A stretch of 64,000 bases of DNA, taken from Buxus sempervirens (lineage: Eukaryota; Streptophyta; Magnoliopsida; Buxales; Buxaceae). Below, one piece after another: positions 48,570 to 58,153 of the stretch (its first letter is position 1; each line of letters starts with the position of its first letter). Location: NCBI GenBank assembly GCA_947561395.2, contig OX387191.1, forward strand, positions 39,201,439-39,265,438, written 5' to 3'. The position numbers and the translations under genes were made by a program. A model generated the notes under the pieces. It saw only the letters and a list, made by a program, of their open reading frames with translations, did not search any database and was not told where the DNA came from.

Positions 48570-49029
48570 TAGAGCCGGCAAAAATTGACCCGACCCGACG
48601 GGTCAACCCGTTTAACCCGATTATAAATGGGTTGGGTTGACCCGTTTATTAATTGGGTCGGGTGCGGGTTGGGGTTTTCCCAACCCGCTTGTAATCGGGT
48701 CAAACTCGATTATGACCCGCCAACCCGATTATGACCCGATTTAAAAAAAAATGCATGAATCAACCCGATTATGACCCGCCAACCCGATTACGACCCGAAC
48801 CCGACCCTATTACGACCCGATTACCCCATAATCCTATTTTAATAATGTTTTTGAAAAAATAAAAAATAATAAAAAAATATAATCGGGTTGGTGGGTTGAA
48901 CCCGTTTATTGGCGGGTTGGGTTCGGTTTGGGGTTTTCCCAACCGCCAGTAATCGGGTCAACCCGAACCCGACCCGTTTAACCCTGACCCGATTACGACC
49001 CGACCCAACCCGACCCGTTGCCAGCTCTA
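48570..49029. mobile_element. Miniature non-autonomous hAT, 460 bp
   Basis: The ends are TAGAGCCGGCAA and TTGCCAGCTCTA (inverted, one mismatch), with a perfect 8-bp duplication CTATTTGC at 48562-48569 and 49030-49037. The interior is almost entirely AACCCG, GACCCG and CGGGTT words in both orientations, like the subterminal regions of the hAT at 35958-38460, plus a short AT-rich centre. No ORF of note. Confidence 0.93.
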
Positions 49030-49239
49030 CTATTTGCTGCTTGTGCACCCTTGAGCATGCTCCGATCACCCCCCTTTTTTTAAGCTGTTAATGCATCTGT
49101 AGCTGTTTGTTTTTTTATCGGGTTTGGTTTTTTTTTTTTCTCTTTAAAGAGATTGGGAGTTGTGGGATGTAGTTTAGTTAATTTGAATACAAGTGTGAGT
49201 GCCTTCGGGGGAGTGGTCGGAGTCCGGGGAAGTGTTCTG

Positions 49240-49790
49240 GGCATATTATTCGTGATATATTTTGATTGCATGGTGGTATTGTGAGATTTCTGTTTTTTGG
49301 AATATAATGAGTCCGAGCATGAAAATGATTTACAAAAATGTGTTTAGATTAAATCCAAAACTAGTTGGGAAGTGTCCTGGGCATATTAGGAGACTAGTGG
49401 AACAATTACAGGCCGGAAAAGATCGGCCAGAGATGGATATCTCGAAGTAACAGAGAGTTGAAAATCGCAGTGAGTAGCCGCCCACTTGGCGCTCACTTGC
49501 ACTCACTTAGGAAGTAGGCGCCCCTTTTATCTCACTACCTGCCGAGCTGGCGCCCATCTCGCGTCCATTTGGCGCTCAGCTTGCGCTCGCTTCTCGCCCA
49601 GCTCGCGCTCACTTAGTATCGAGTGAGCACCAGGTCCAAATTTTGCCTGGTTCTTAGCGCCTACTGGCGCTCACCTGGCGCTCACTTCAGGAAGTGAGCG
49701 CATACCCCTAAAACATGCCGAATTGCTAGATTTTTGAAAATTTCCGAAAATACCCTTTACTGTATGTCCCTGTGACTTATATACTGTAAC
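49240..49790 (+). mobile_element. Fragment of a family A LTR inside a family D LTR
   Basis: The stretch matches, in reverse orientation, about 26390-26950 of the LTR at 24795: GTGTTTAGATTAAWTCCAAA, GTTGGGAAGT, GGATATCTCGAAGTAACAGA, then the GC-rich block of GGCGCTCAC words. Neither end shows TG/CA or a duplication. Family D sequence resumes near 49800 (GATGAACCAATAGGGTTTC). Exact borders are uncertain. Confidence 0.7.
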
Positions 49791-51390
49791 TTTTGCTAGA
49801 TATGGGTGGCATTTCCAAACCGAACTGGATGAACCAATAGGGTTTCCGGGTCACCCAGAAACCCGACATGGGACTTGGACCCCCGGTCCAACCTGATTTC
49901 CAATGGGCCTTCCAACGGGGCCCACCCCGCCCAATAAACATGTATGCATGCAACTTAATCAAGATAAGCAAAATTAACCGATTAAACCGGGCGCAAACCT
50001 AAGGCGGTCCACCCGAATCAGACTTGTGAAATTGATGCATGAATTCCGTGGTTTGGCCGAGACCAGGGGCAAGGGCCTACCGGGCCCGCCAAAGCCCACC
50101 AACCGAACCAAGGAAGGGTGCAAACCCTAACTTCTGGTAACTTGGGCTTACAAGCCCAGATTTGGACTACGGGCCCCAAGCCTAGTGTTCAACTCACTTT
50201 GGCAGATTAAAAAGATAAACCCAATAAAAATACTTGGCCACAATGTGGGCCCACCTTAGGGGCCCATGAACCTATCCGGCCCACCTTTTCATGAAAAACA
50301 CTTAAATTTTAAATCTGAACCTAAAGTAAAATCAATTGAACTAACCAAAGCCCAAAGGGCCTCTCAGACTAGACTGAGGTCCACAAGGGGACACGGGCTT
50401 GACTAAGCCCACCAAGGATACCGTGGGCCTTCCAACGGGGCCCACCCAACCAAACTCAGATCACCTAAGTAATCAAGATAAAAGCAATTAAAGGGACCCA
50501 CACCACTTAGGTGGTCCCGCCAGACTTAACCAAACTGCATATCGGATTAGGAATCAGGTGAGACCAATGTAAGCTGACTCAAACCAAGGAACCCACGGGA
50601 CCCGTCATCCGACAGGGCGGACTAGGGTGTCTACGGACTTCCCCAGACTGCAACCGAGAACAGACTTAGAATCTCAAGCCGCAGACCAAAAGCCCTAATA
50701 GACAAGATTAGGCACCCAGGTGTCCGCCTGCACCTCATCAGGCGGTGGCGACTCCGAATTTTCTCGTGCCGCGTTTCCGACGCGCGCACACTATCTTAGA
50801 GGGAAAACCACAAAAGAAGGGGGTAAAGGGGATTATTCAAAAGGGTACATGAGATAAAATTAAAGGGGAACACCCTCCTCTATCAATAACAATAACAGTG
50901 ATTTTTTGAGTGCTTAAGAGCCAACTCAAAAGTCACCCCTCTTCTCTCTTGAAGTTGACCATGTATCTTCCCCTTACCATGGGATTTTCTTATGCAAAAA
51001 TGAAGAAGAGAAAGTAGAGAAAGAACATACAACACATGCTTAAAGTGGAAAGAATAAAGTGGCTAAAAAGCTCCTGCTCACATGGAGCTCCTTTTCATAT
51101 ATGGTGAACAAAAGACCATAGGGAACATTACCTTGGGGTTTTTGAACCCTTGAGTGGAGTGGTGGCACCTCCTTGAAGCTTGGACAGCTGCTGGAGCAGC
51201 TCCCTCCTACCACCAACAGCAAGCTTCTCTTGGTTGGTTGGGTGAAGAATGAAGAAGAAGAGAGGGAAAGAGAGAGCTCAAGGTGATGCTTGAAGGGTTT
51301 GGGGAGAGAGGTTAGAGAAGAGAGTGGAGAAGGAGATGGTGGGAGACAAAAGTGTGCTTCACCAACCCCATACGTATGGGTCTTGGGGCT

Positions 51391-51398
51391 TATTTATA
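51391..51398 (-). promoter_or_regulatory. TATA box of the family D LTR at 45075
   Basis: TATAAATA on the minus strand (TTATTTATAG on plus). Confidence 0.55.
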
Positions 51399-51572
51399 GT
51401 GTAAATGGTGCATGGTGGATGCATGCATGCATGGGGGACAACCATCATGGGAGAAAGAGAGAGAGAGTGTGTGTTGTATGGGGTGTTGCATGCATGTATG
51501 ATGCACATGCATGCTCATCAATCATGAGAGGGAGGGGGATGCATGTATGGTGCATGCATGGTTGATCATGGG

Positions 51573-51574
<2 letters not shown>

Positions 51575-51610
<36 letters not shown>
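51575..51610. repeat. (GA)n microsatellite
   Basis: About 36 bp of GA dinucleotides beside repeated TGCATGCATG words (51420-51640). Confidence 0.95.
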
Positions 51611-51614
<4 letters not shown>

Positions 51615-52299
51615 TGAGGGGTGGCATGCATGGATGATGCCCATGCATGCCCATAGGAGACATTAATCATGAGCAAATCTTAATATTTGTGGATTGGTCC
51701 CTGGAACTTTGGATATTTACAGATTTAGTCCCTGATACTTTTGGATATTTACAGATTGGTCCCTGGGATATTTTCTCAAGTTTGGATATTTATGGATCTA
51801 GTCCTTGGATATCTGCAGCTTTACCCTTGAGATATTTTTCATTGATTTGGGTAATTACAAATTTAATCCTTGAGACCTTTTTGCTCTGCTGCTTGCCACG
51901 TGTGCAGTTTGACGGTTTTGCTGCTCGGAACTTCGACGGCTCATATCTTCTTCATCCGGACTCCGATTTGGGCAAACTCAATTGCGTTGGACCCGTATCG
52001 GAGCCCTCTATCCAACGGCATAGGGGTAAGCACCTGATTCAGGGTTCAGCAAAAAGTCAACTTTCGGCTCCCCTCAAGTTTGACCGGCTCATATTTTCTT
52101 CATCCGGACCCTGATCTGAGCAAACTCAGTTGCGTTAGAATCGTGTCGGAATTTCCTAATCATTGGGAAGAAGTATGGCGGGGAATTTGTACCCGATCAA
52201 AAGGCCAATTTTTGTTCCTTAGGGTTTTGAGCCGTTTTGCTGTCTTTTAGCACATTTTTTCTCTTTTTATTGGGCTTGATCAAAATTTGGGTACTTACA

Positions 52300-52867
52300 A
52301 TTAGGAACTCAAATTCTACCATTAAACCTCAAAAGACCATCTCCGTCCTCAAAATCTCTACCCTTTTTAGATCCAGTTTTAACCAACTCTCTAGTAATAG
52401 TCAAATCAAAATCAAGCAACTGCTTATCCCGAATCCGCTGTATCAAATCTGGCTCTGCATGCACACGTGCCAAAATCATGCCATCATTGGATAGAACAAA
52501 CTCCCCATGCCAATCTCTGACCTCCTCAATCAAACTACACTGATTAGCCATGAATGTAGCTAATGTCGCAATGGTATCATCCACTGCTCCTCTACGACTC
52601 AAAGCATTTGGTACAACATTTGCTTTGCCTAGATGGTATTGTATAGTGCATCTGTAGTCCTTAAGCAAATCCATCCATCTCTTTTGCCTCATATTCAAGT
52701 CCTTCTGAGAAAACAGATATCTCAAACTCTTATAGTCATAATAGATCTCGAACTGGGCTTCAAGCAAATAATGTCTCCAGATTTTCAATGCAAATACAAC
52801 TGCAGTCAACTCTAGGTCATGAATGGGATAATTCTTCTCATGTGGTTTCAATAACCTAGATACATAT
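52300..52867 (-). pseudogene. RNase H domain and linker to integrase
   Basis: The minus-strand frame 52851-52309 begins KPHEKNYPIHDLELTAVVFA and continues ALKIWRHYL, FEIYYDYKSLRYLF and MRQKRWMDLLKDYRCTIQYH, the RNase H core of Ty3/gypsy pol. The linker follows (ANVVPNALSRR to GLLRFNGRI). A TGA stop replaces the expected Cys codon just before the LTR insertion at 52299. The second half of the catalytic set includes YDYKSL, where the family normally has a TDHKSL-type motif, so the catalytic aspartate is displaced. Confidence 0.88.
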
Positions 52868-53435
52868 TGTAAAACCTCGAATTTTCACATAATAAATAAA
52901 AGGAAATATGAGTTTAAGTCCTAGCTAAAATAAAAAGTGAAGATTTAGAGAATAAGTAATTCAAATAAGTAGAAAGTTGTAAATAAAGAAGGAATTTTAA
53001 GGAAAATTAGCCTAAAAGGGTAAAAGGGTATTTTGGTAATTTTCAGAAAAGGGTAATTAATAAATAGATCATTAAATAATAACTAGGATTAGAAAATAGA
53101 AGAAAACAATTTATTTAGACAAGTTAGAAATTAATAAAAGCCCAAATGAGGAAAAAGGGTAATTAAGAGATTTCAAGTCTTAATGGGGAGAAAAGTAACT
53201 AATTTGGGTTTTAGGTGATATTTAGGATTTAAGGGAGTGTTAGACACAAAATTAGGCTGTAAAGAGTGTTTAGATAATAAGAGATTTGATTAGAATAGTT
53301 TAAGTAGAAAAATAGAAGGTGGAGAAAAAGTAGGAATTAATTAGAAGGTGTTAGATTTTAACTAGACCATCATAGTGTTGGGTTAGCCCAATTAAAGGAA
53401 CCTATTAGGGTTGGTTTAGGACTCTTATAGCCTAG

Positions 53436-53443
53436 TATAAATA
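53436..53443 (+). promoter_or_regulatory. TATA box of the LTR at 52868
   Basis: CCTAGTATAAATAGAAAAG, followed by a GA-rich leader. Confidence 0.65.
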
Positions 53444-54619
53444 GAAAAGAAAGAATTTTCGTGGGGTAACTACTGAGAGAAAAGAGGGAGAGAAAGGAAG
53501 AAGACTGTTAATGGAGTTGTTCGACCAGTCTCCATCAAATCGCAATTAGGAAAAATCCGTACGGTGGATCGACTTCAAATTTGGAGGTTTTGATCTTCAC
53601 TGATGGACCTACAATGTGAACGGTGGAAATTGGAATTAGAGAACTCTAGATTGGTGTGTTTGGGAGCAGAAGTTGGGTCCAGAATTAGAAACTTCAATGG
53701 AAGATGGATTTTAGCGTATAAGGCAAGTAGTAACCCTTGAAAACTGGAAGAACTGCATGATTTTGTTTTCTGTGATTTAATATGGTTTGAATGGATTAGT
53801 TGGAACTGGATTTACATGGAATCAAAGTGTTTATATTTTAGTGATTGTTATTCTTGAAGAATTTATTAAAGTAATGAAGAAATTTTGGTTTGATCATGCA
53901 AATAATCATAAGATGGTATTTAATTGATAAGAATTAATCTAGAAGGCTTTAGTTATGATTTAGAATATTATTAGATTAATTTAGACTGATTAAACATATA
54001 GCAAAAGCCTAAAAATCCGAAATTGGAAAATCTGGAAATTTATAGTTGAAAATTGAACTAGGGCCCAAGATCGCCTAGCCCTGTAGAGGTAGGCGTTCTA
54101 TGCAGATTTTGGGGATTTTTATAATACGAATAAATATCCAATAAATTTTCTGATTAGTTAAGCATACTAACATTTTTATAAAGACCTAATTAATATATAA
54201 AAATTTATAAAATTAAATTGGGAAAATTAACCAGCTAATTGGAGGTTATAATGTAAGGTGGGTTCATGAAAAGGTCTCAATGGTATGGGATATTGTTAGG
54301 AATAATACTACTGGTAATTATGGATTAAAATTACCTTCTAAACTTTATTTTAGGTCTGTAGGATATGCTGGAGAATAAAAATACAGCAAACTTAAATAGA
54401 AACTATCCTTGGTATTAAGATGGGAATTTAGTTTGTAATAAAGGGGTTAATAAGCAAAACTCTAAGCAAGATTTGAATTAGTTTTATTTGAGCTTTAAAT
54501 ATGAATATTGGTTTCTGGAATTGCATAAACTCTGATTTTTATCGAATTTATGTTCAGGAGTTTTATTTTGAATATAATGTGGACCGTGGATTAAATGCCA
54601 TGATGGCAATAAGAGTTGT

Positions 54620-55130
54620 ACCATCTGCGGATGAGATATGTGACCACCTGCGGGTGAGATGTGTAACTCCTGTAGAAGAGACCTCTTGTGGGGGAGATGT
54701 AGTCATGATGTGATTGCATCCCACAAGGGAGATGTGTGTGTGACAACCTGCGGGTGAGATGAGACCTCCTGTTGGGGGAGATGTAATCCTGATTGGATTG
54801 CATCCCACAAGGGAGATGTGTGACCACCTACGAGTGAGATGAGACCTCCTGTTGGGGGAGATGTAATCCTGATTGGATTGCATCCCACATGGGAGATATG
54901 TGACCTCCTGCAGAAGAGATGTGACCTCTTGTGACCACCTGAGGGTAAAATTTGTAATTCCTGCGGGAGAGACCTTTGTGGGGGAGATGTAATCACGATG
55001 TGATTACATCCCACAAGGAAGATGTGTGTGTTACCACCTACGGGTGAGATGTGTTAGCTCCTGCAGGAGGAACCTCATGTAGGGGAGATGTGAATACTAC
55101 GTGTTTGCATCCTACATGGGAGAATGTTCT
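54620..55130. repeat. Degenerate tandem repeats (GGGGGAGATGTAATC type)
   Basis: Longer units of about 90-100 bp are built from the words GACCACCTGCGGGTGAGATG, GAGACCTCCTGTTGGGGGAG and GATTGCATCCCACA. Two nearly identical units lie at about 54760-54890. The ORFs crossing this stretch are repeat translations, not genes. Confidence 0.85.
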
Positions 55131-55727
55131 ATTGGATTGTAAGATTGACTATAAATTATGAATGACATGTGTTTTATCGCTTTCGTTGGTTTTATTTATC
55201 AAACAACATCTTTTGTTGGTATCTATGTATGATTGCATATCTTATCGCTTTATTTGGAATTACCATCGATAACTTGAATTCATCACTTTATCGTTGATTA
55301 ATTGCATAGCTCATGACTATTTACTTAAATTAGACTGTTTTAATTGCATGCACCTGCTACTTGCTGACATGTAAATCTCACTCCGTTTTCCTCTATTTTT
55401 CAGGTTTGCTTGGAGAGATCGCGAAGATGGGGTTTTATTTGATGGGTAGAATTGTAATTGATATTATTGTTCACATTTTGATTAGACAAATATTATTGTA
55501 AACTAAATTGATTAAATTGAATAAAGAATTGTTTTATTTCCCACCAGAACTCTGATGTAATTAATTAATTTTAAAATTTATTGTGAATCTTAGTTTGTAT
55601 CTGACCCCAGCTTCGAAGTAACACCTCGAGTTTGGTTGTAGAACCAGACTTGGGTTGTTACAGTGGCGAACCCGGTTCGGGTCGGGTGCAAGTTTGCACT
55701 GACCCAGGTTCGGGGCATTACACATAT

Positions 55728-55960
55728 GCTACCACCCTACCTTGTTGCATAAGAACACAGCCCAATCCAACTTTAGAAGCATCACAGTAAATAATAAACC
55801 CCTCATTCTCTAAAGGTATGATCAAAACTGGGGATGTAGTCAATCTCTTCTTCAATTCCTGAAAGCTTTGTTCACACTTATCATCCCAATTAAATTTCAC
55901 CAACTTCTTAGTCAAATTAGATAGTGGGGCTGCAATCTTAGAAAAGCCTTCTATAAACCT
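55728..55960 (-). pseudogene. RT end to RNase H start (tether)
   Basis: The minus-strand frame 55915-55718 contains KKLVKFNWDDKCEQSFQELK, FIIYCDASKVGLGCVLMQQ (RNase H start with the first catalytic D) and GRVVAYV, where the solo LTR interrupts. It is out of frame with the upstream RT frame; the shift is near 55960. Confidence 0.88.
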
Positions 55961-57316
55961 CCTGTAATAACCTGAGTACCTCTATCACTGTAGTAGGTCT
56001 GGGCCACTGTATAACTACCTGTACTTTCCCTGGATCCACAAAAATACCAACTCCTGAAATAATATGCCCCAAGAAAGGAATCTCTTGCAACCAAAATTGG
56101 CACTTACTGAACTTGGCATAAAGCTTATGTTCACATGATGTCTGCAATACAATTCTAAGGTGCTGAGAATGATCCTCCATACTCTTAGAATACACCAAAA
56201 TATCATCAATAAACACCACAACAAATTCATCCAAATAAGTGTGAAAGATACAATTCATTAAGTCCATGAAAACAGCTGGAGCATTGATTAACCCGAAAGG
56301 CATAACCAAGAACTCATGGTGTCCATACCTTGTACGAAATTCTGTTTTCTCAATATCTTCAGAAACCACCCTCAATTGATGATATCCAGACCTCAAATCA
56401 ATCTTAGAAAACCAAGTTGCACTTTTAAATTGATCAAACAAATCATCAATCCTAGGTAAAGGATACTTATTCTTCATTGTGGCTTGATTCAATTGCATGT
56501 AGTCAATACACATCCTCATGGTACAATCCTTCTTCTGGACAAATAGAACTGGTATACCCCAAGGTGACACACTGGGTCTAATGTACCCCTTCTTAAGTAA
56601 TACATCACTCTGCTTCTTAAGCTCTTGTGTTTCAATCTGAGCCATTCCGTAAGGTGGTTTGGATATAAGATTTGTGCCAGGTAAGAGTTGAATCCTAAAT
56701 TCAACATCTCTTTGTGGTGGTAATCTTGGCAAATCGTCTGGAAATACATCTTCATGCTCACAGATAACCGGAACCTCAGAAATACTAGGTCTCTTATCCT
56801 TTCCTTCTTCTGGTTCAAAAAAAGCAATTAAACCCACACGGTTCTTCAACCCTTCACATAAGAAACAATGAACCGATTGTCCAGGAAGAGTAATGGTGAT
56901 AGTCCTCTTATAGCAATCAATGCTAACATGATACTTAGACAACCAATCCATGCCCAATATCACATCAAAATCACCAAAATCAACGTTAATCAAATCACCA
57001 GGTAACTTGAAATGACTTAATCTAATCATGCAATCACGATATATAGTCTGGACTCTAGTAGTCTCACCCAATGGTGTATGCACAGAAATAACAGAATCCA
57101 ACAATCCAGCAATCAAACTAATACAACATGCACAAGATGGTGTAATAAAAGAATGAAATGCTCCACTATCAAATAAACATATAGCAGATCTACCACAAAT
57201 AAAAATAATACCTCCAACTAGCTCTGGAGTCTTAGTGGTCTCTGGAGTCTCTATATCCTCGTCTTGAGCTGCTACTACATAAACTCTACCACTAGGGGCT
57301 GGTGGTAATGGAGCTG
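55938..57316 (-). pseudogene. Protease and reverse transcriptase
   Basis: The open frame runs from about 57316 to 55938. It starts with a proline-rich linker, then the aspartic protease with [11 protein letters not shown] (DSGA active site, about 57140-57165) and VILGMDWL. The reverse transcriptase follows with [54 protein letters not shown] and the catalytic FIDDILVYS (the family's YxDD box). The frame breaks after [10 protein letters not shown] near 55960. Upstream, two consecutive in-frame TAG codons (about 57317-57322) separate it from the gag tail frame. Most motifs are intact, so decay is moderate. Confidence 0.93.
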
Positions 57317-57322
57317 CGGCCT

Positions 57323-58153
57323 ACTACCTTTGTCCTGTTCTCTGCTGTGTACTATTCCTGTTACCTCTGCCATTACCCCTCATAATACCATTGGCCCTTA
57401 CATTTATTCCAATAGAAGGTCCTGCTCTGTCTTGTGGCCTCAATGATGCTTGATCACCTTGCTGTACTGGTCGAGGTCTCATAAATCGATGTGGAGGCAT
57501 AGTAGCAGTAATGGTGGTAGGTGCCTCTGGTTGTGGTGCCAACCTAGTCTGCAACGCTGAAAGGATGACGGATATGGGTACTCAGAAATCCTGTGTCCAA
57601 ATTGCCCACACCGGAAACAAGATCCAAATGGTGCCACACAAGGTCCTGGTAAATAGGATCGTCCACAACTCGAACATCCTCTAGGAATCATCCTAGAACC
57701 CTGGCCTCCTGGGCTTCTCCTCCCATCTGAAATCTCAAGTCTCTGTCTCTTGTCCCCAGACGGGACTCCCCTCTGCTCAGTAGGTCTCGATAGAGCTCTT
57801 CCCTTCATGAATTCTGCTCTCCTCAATGCATTAGCTCTCTCAGAAGCCGAAGCTCTATGAATTGTCTCATAGTAGCTGGAGCAAAATGAGACAACTCATC
57901 TAGCCTCATACTGGGCTACAGTCTGACTACCCTGAGCTATCACCAAGAATTCCGCTTCCTTCTACATCCTTGCTTCCTCTGGGAAGTAATGCCTATAGAA
58001 CTCTCAATAAATAGGTCCCATGTGATATCAAATCCTATCTCAATAACCTCCCTGAGAATAGATTTCCACCAAAAATCTGCCTCTCCTTCCAGAACAAAAG
58101 TAGCAAGTCTCACCTTACTGTCCTCTAGGCAATCAAGAGCCTCAATAATCTCT
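57323..58153 (-). pseudogene. Gag, N-terminus missing, frameshifted
   Basis: The minus strand from 58153 reads LDCLEDSKVRLATFVLEGEA and DFWWKSI, typical of the retrotransposon gag domain, then SQTVAQYEARFDELSHFAP with a frame break. The zinc knuckle CFRCGQFGHRISEY follows (57600-57640), in which the last Cys of the CCHC set is Tyr. Another shift lies near 57555, and the frame to 57323 ends GNRNSTQQRTGQR. The first part of gag, the leader and the primer-binding site are absent: the LTR sequence begins abruptly at about 58154. Confidence 0.88.

Larger units (their letters stand above)
46709..50790 (+). mobile_element. Solo LTR, family D, with nested hAT and a family A fragment
   Basis: It starts TGTAAGCACCTCATTTTTGC and ends CCGACGCGCGCACA. 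A perfect duplication CTATC lies at 46704-46708 and 50791-50795, within the minus-strand family D LTR. The TATA box is at 47832 and a donor-like CCCAG|GTATC at 48128, 296 bp later. A 147-bp tandem repeat lies at 46834-47423. A miniature hAT sits at 48570-49029, and a piece of a family A LTR at about 49240-49790 replaces part of the normal family D sequence. Confidence 0.9.
45075..52299 (-). mobile_element. Solo LTR, family D, about 3.14 kb, split by a nested LTR
   Basis: The plus-strand left end is TGTGCGCATGG and the right end GGGTACTTACA. Flanks ATCAG (45070-45074) and ATTAG (52300-52304) differ by one transition. Own segments are 45075-46708 and 50796-52299. The minus-strand TATAAATA is near 51391. 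A donor-like CAAG|GTAATG is near 51131, 267 bp after it. Its U3 has TGCATGCATG words and a (GA)n run (51575-51610), instead of the CCGG-type palindromes. The downstream cluster (46080-46180) is GCCGGCTAC type. It interrupts the pol codons between RNase H and integrase. Confidence 0.9.
52868..55722 (+). mobile_element. Solo LTR, family A, 2,855 bp
   Basis: It starts TGTAAAACCTCGAATTTTC and ends GGTTCGGGGCATTACA. A perfect duplication CATAT lies at 52863-52867 and 55723-55727, splitting RNase H codons. The TATA box TATAAATA is at 53436. A GC-type donor-like AAG|GCAAGTAGTAAC is at 53723. A small GC-rich block lies near 54060-54105. Repeats of GGGTGAGATGTGTGACCACC type fill 54620-55130. Its R-U5 is the closest match to the odd 5' LTR at 58154-60540. 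Confidence 0.94.

Noticed and set aside
51290-52114. ORFs of 91 and 155 residues on the plus strand
   Set aside because: They are antisense to the family D LTR promoter region; repeats of ATTTACAGATT and TGCATGCATG explain the open frames.
54563-55014. ORFs of 78-106 residues on the minus strand with repeated peptides
   Set aside because: They are translations of the U5 tandem repeat inside the solo LTR at 52868; all frames stay open because the unit lacks stops.
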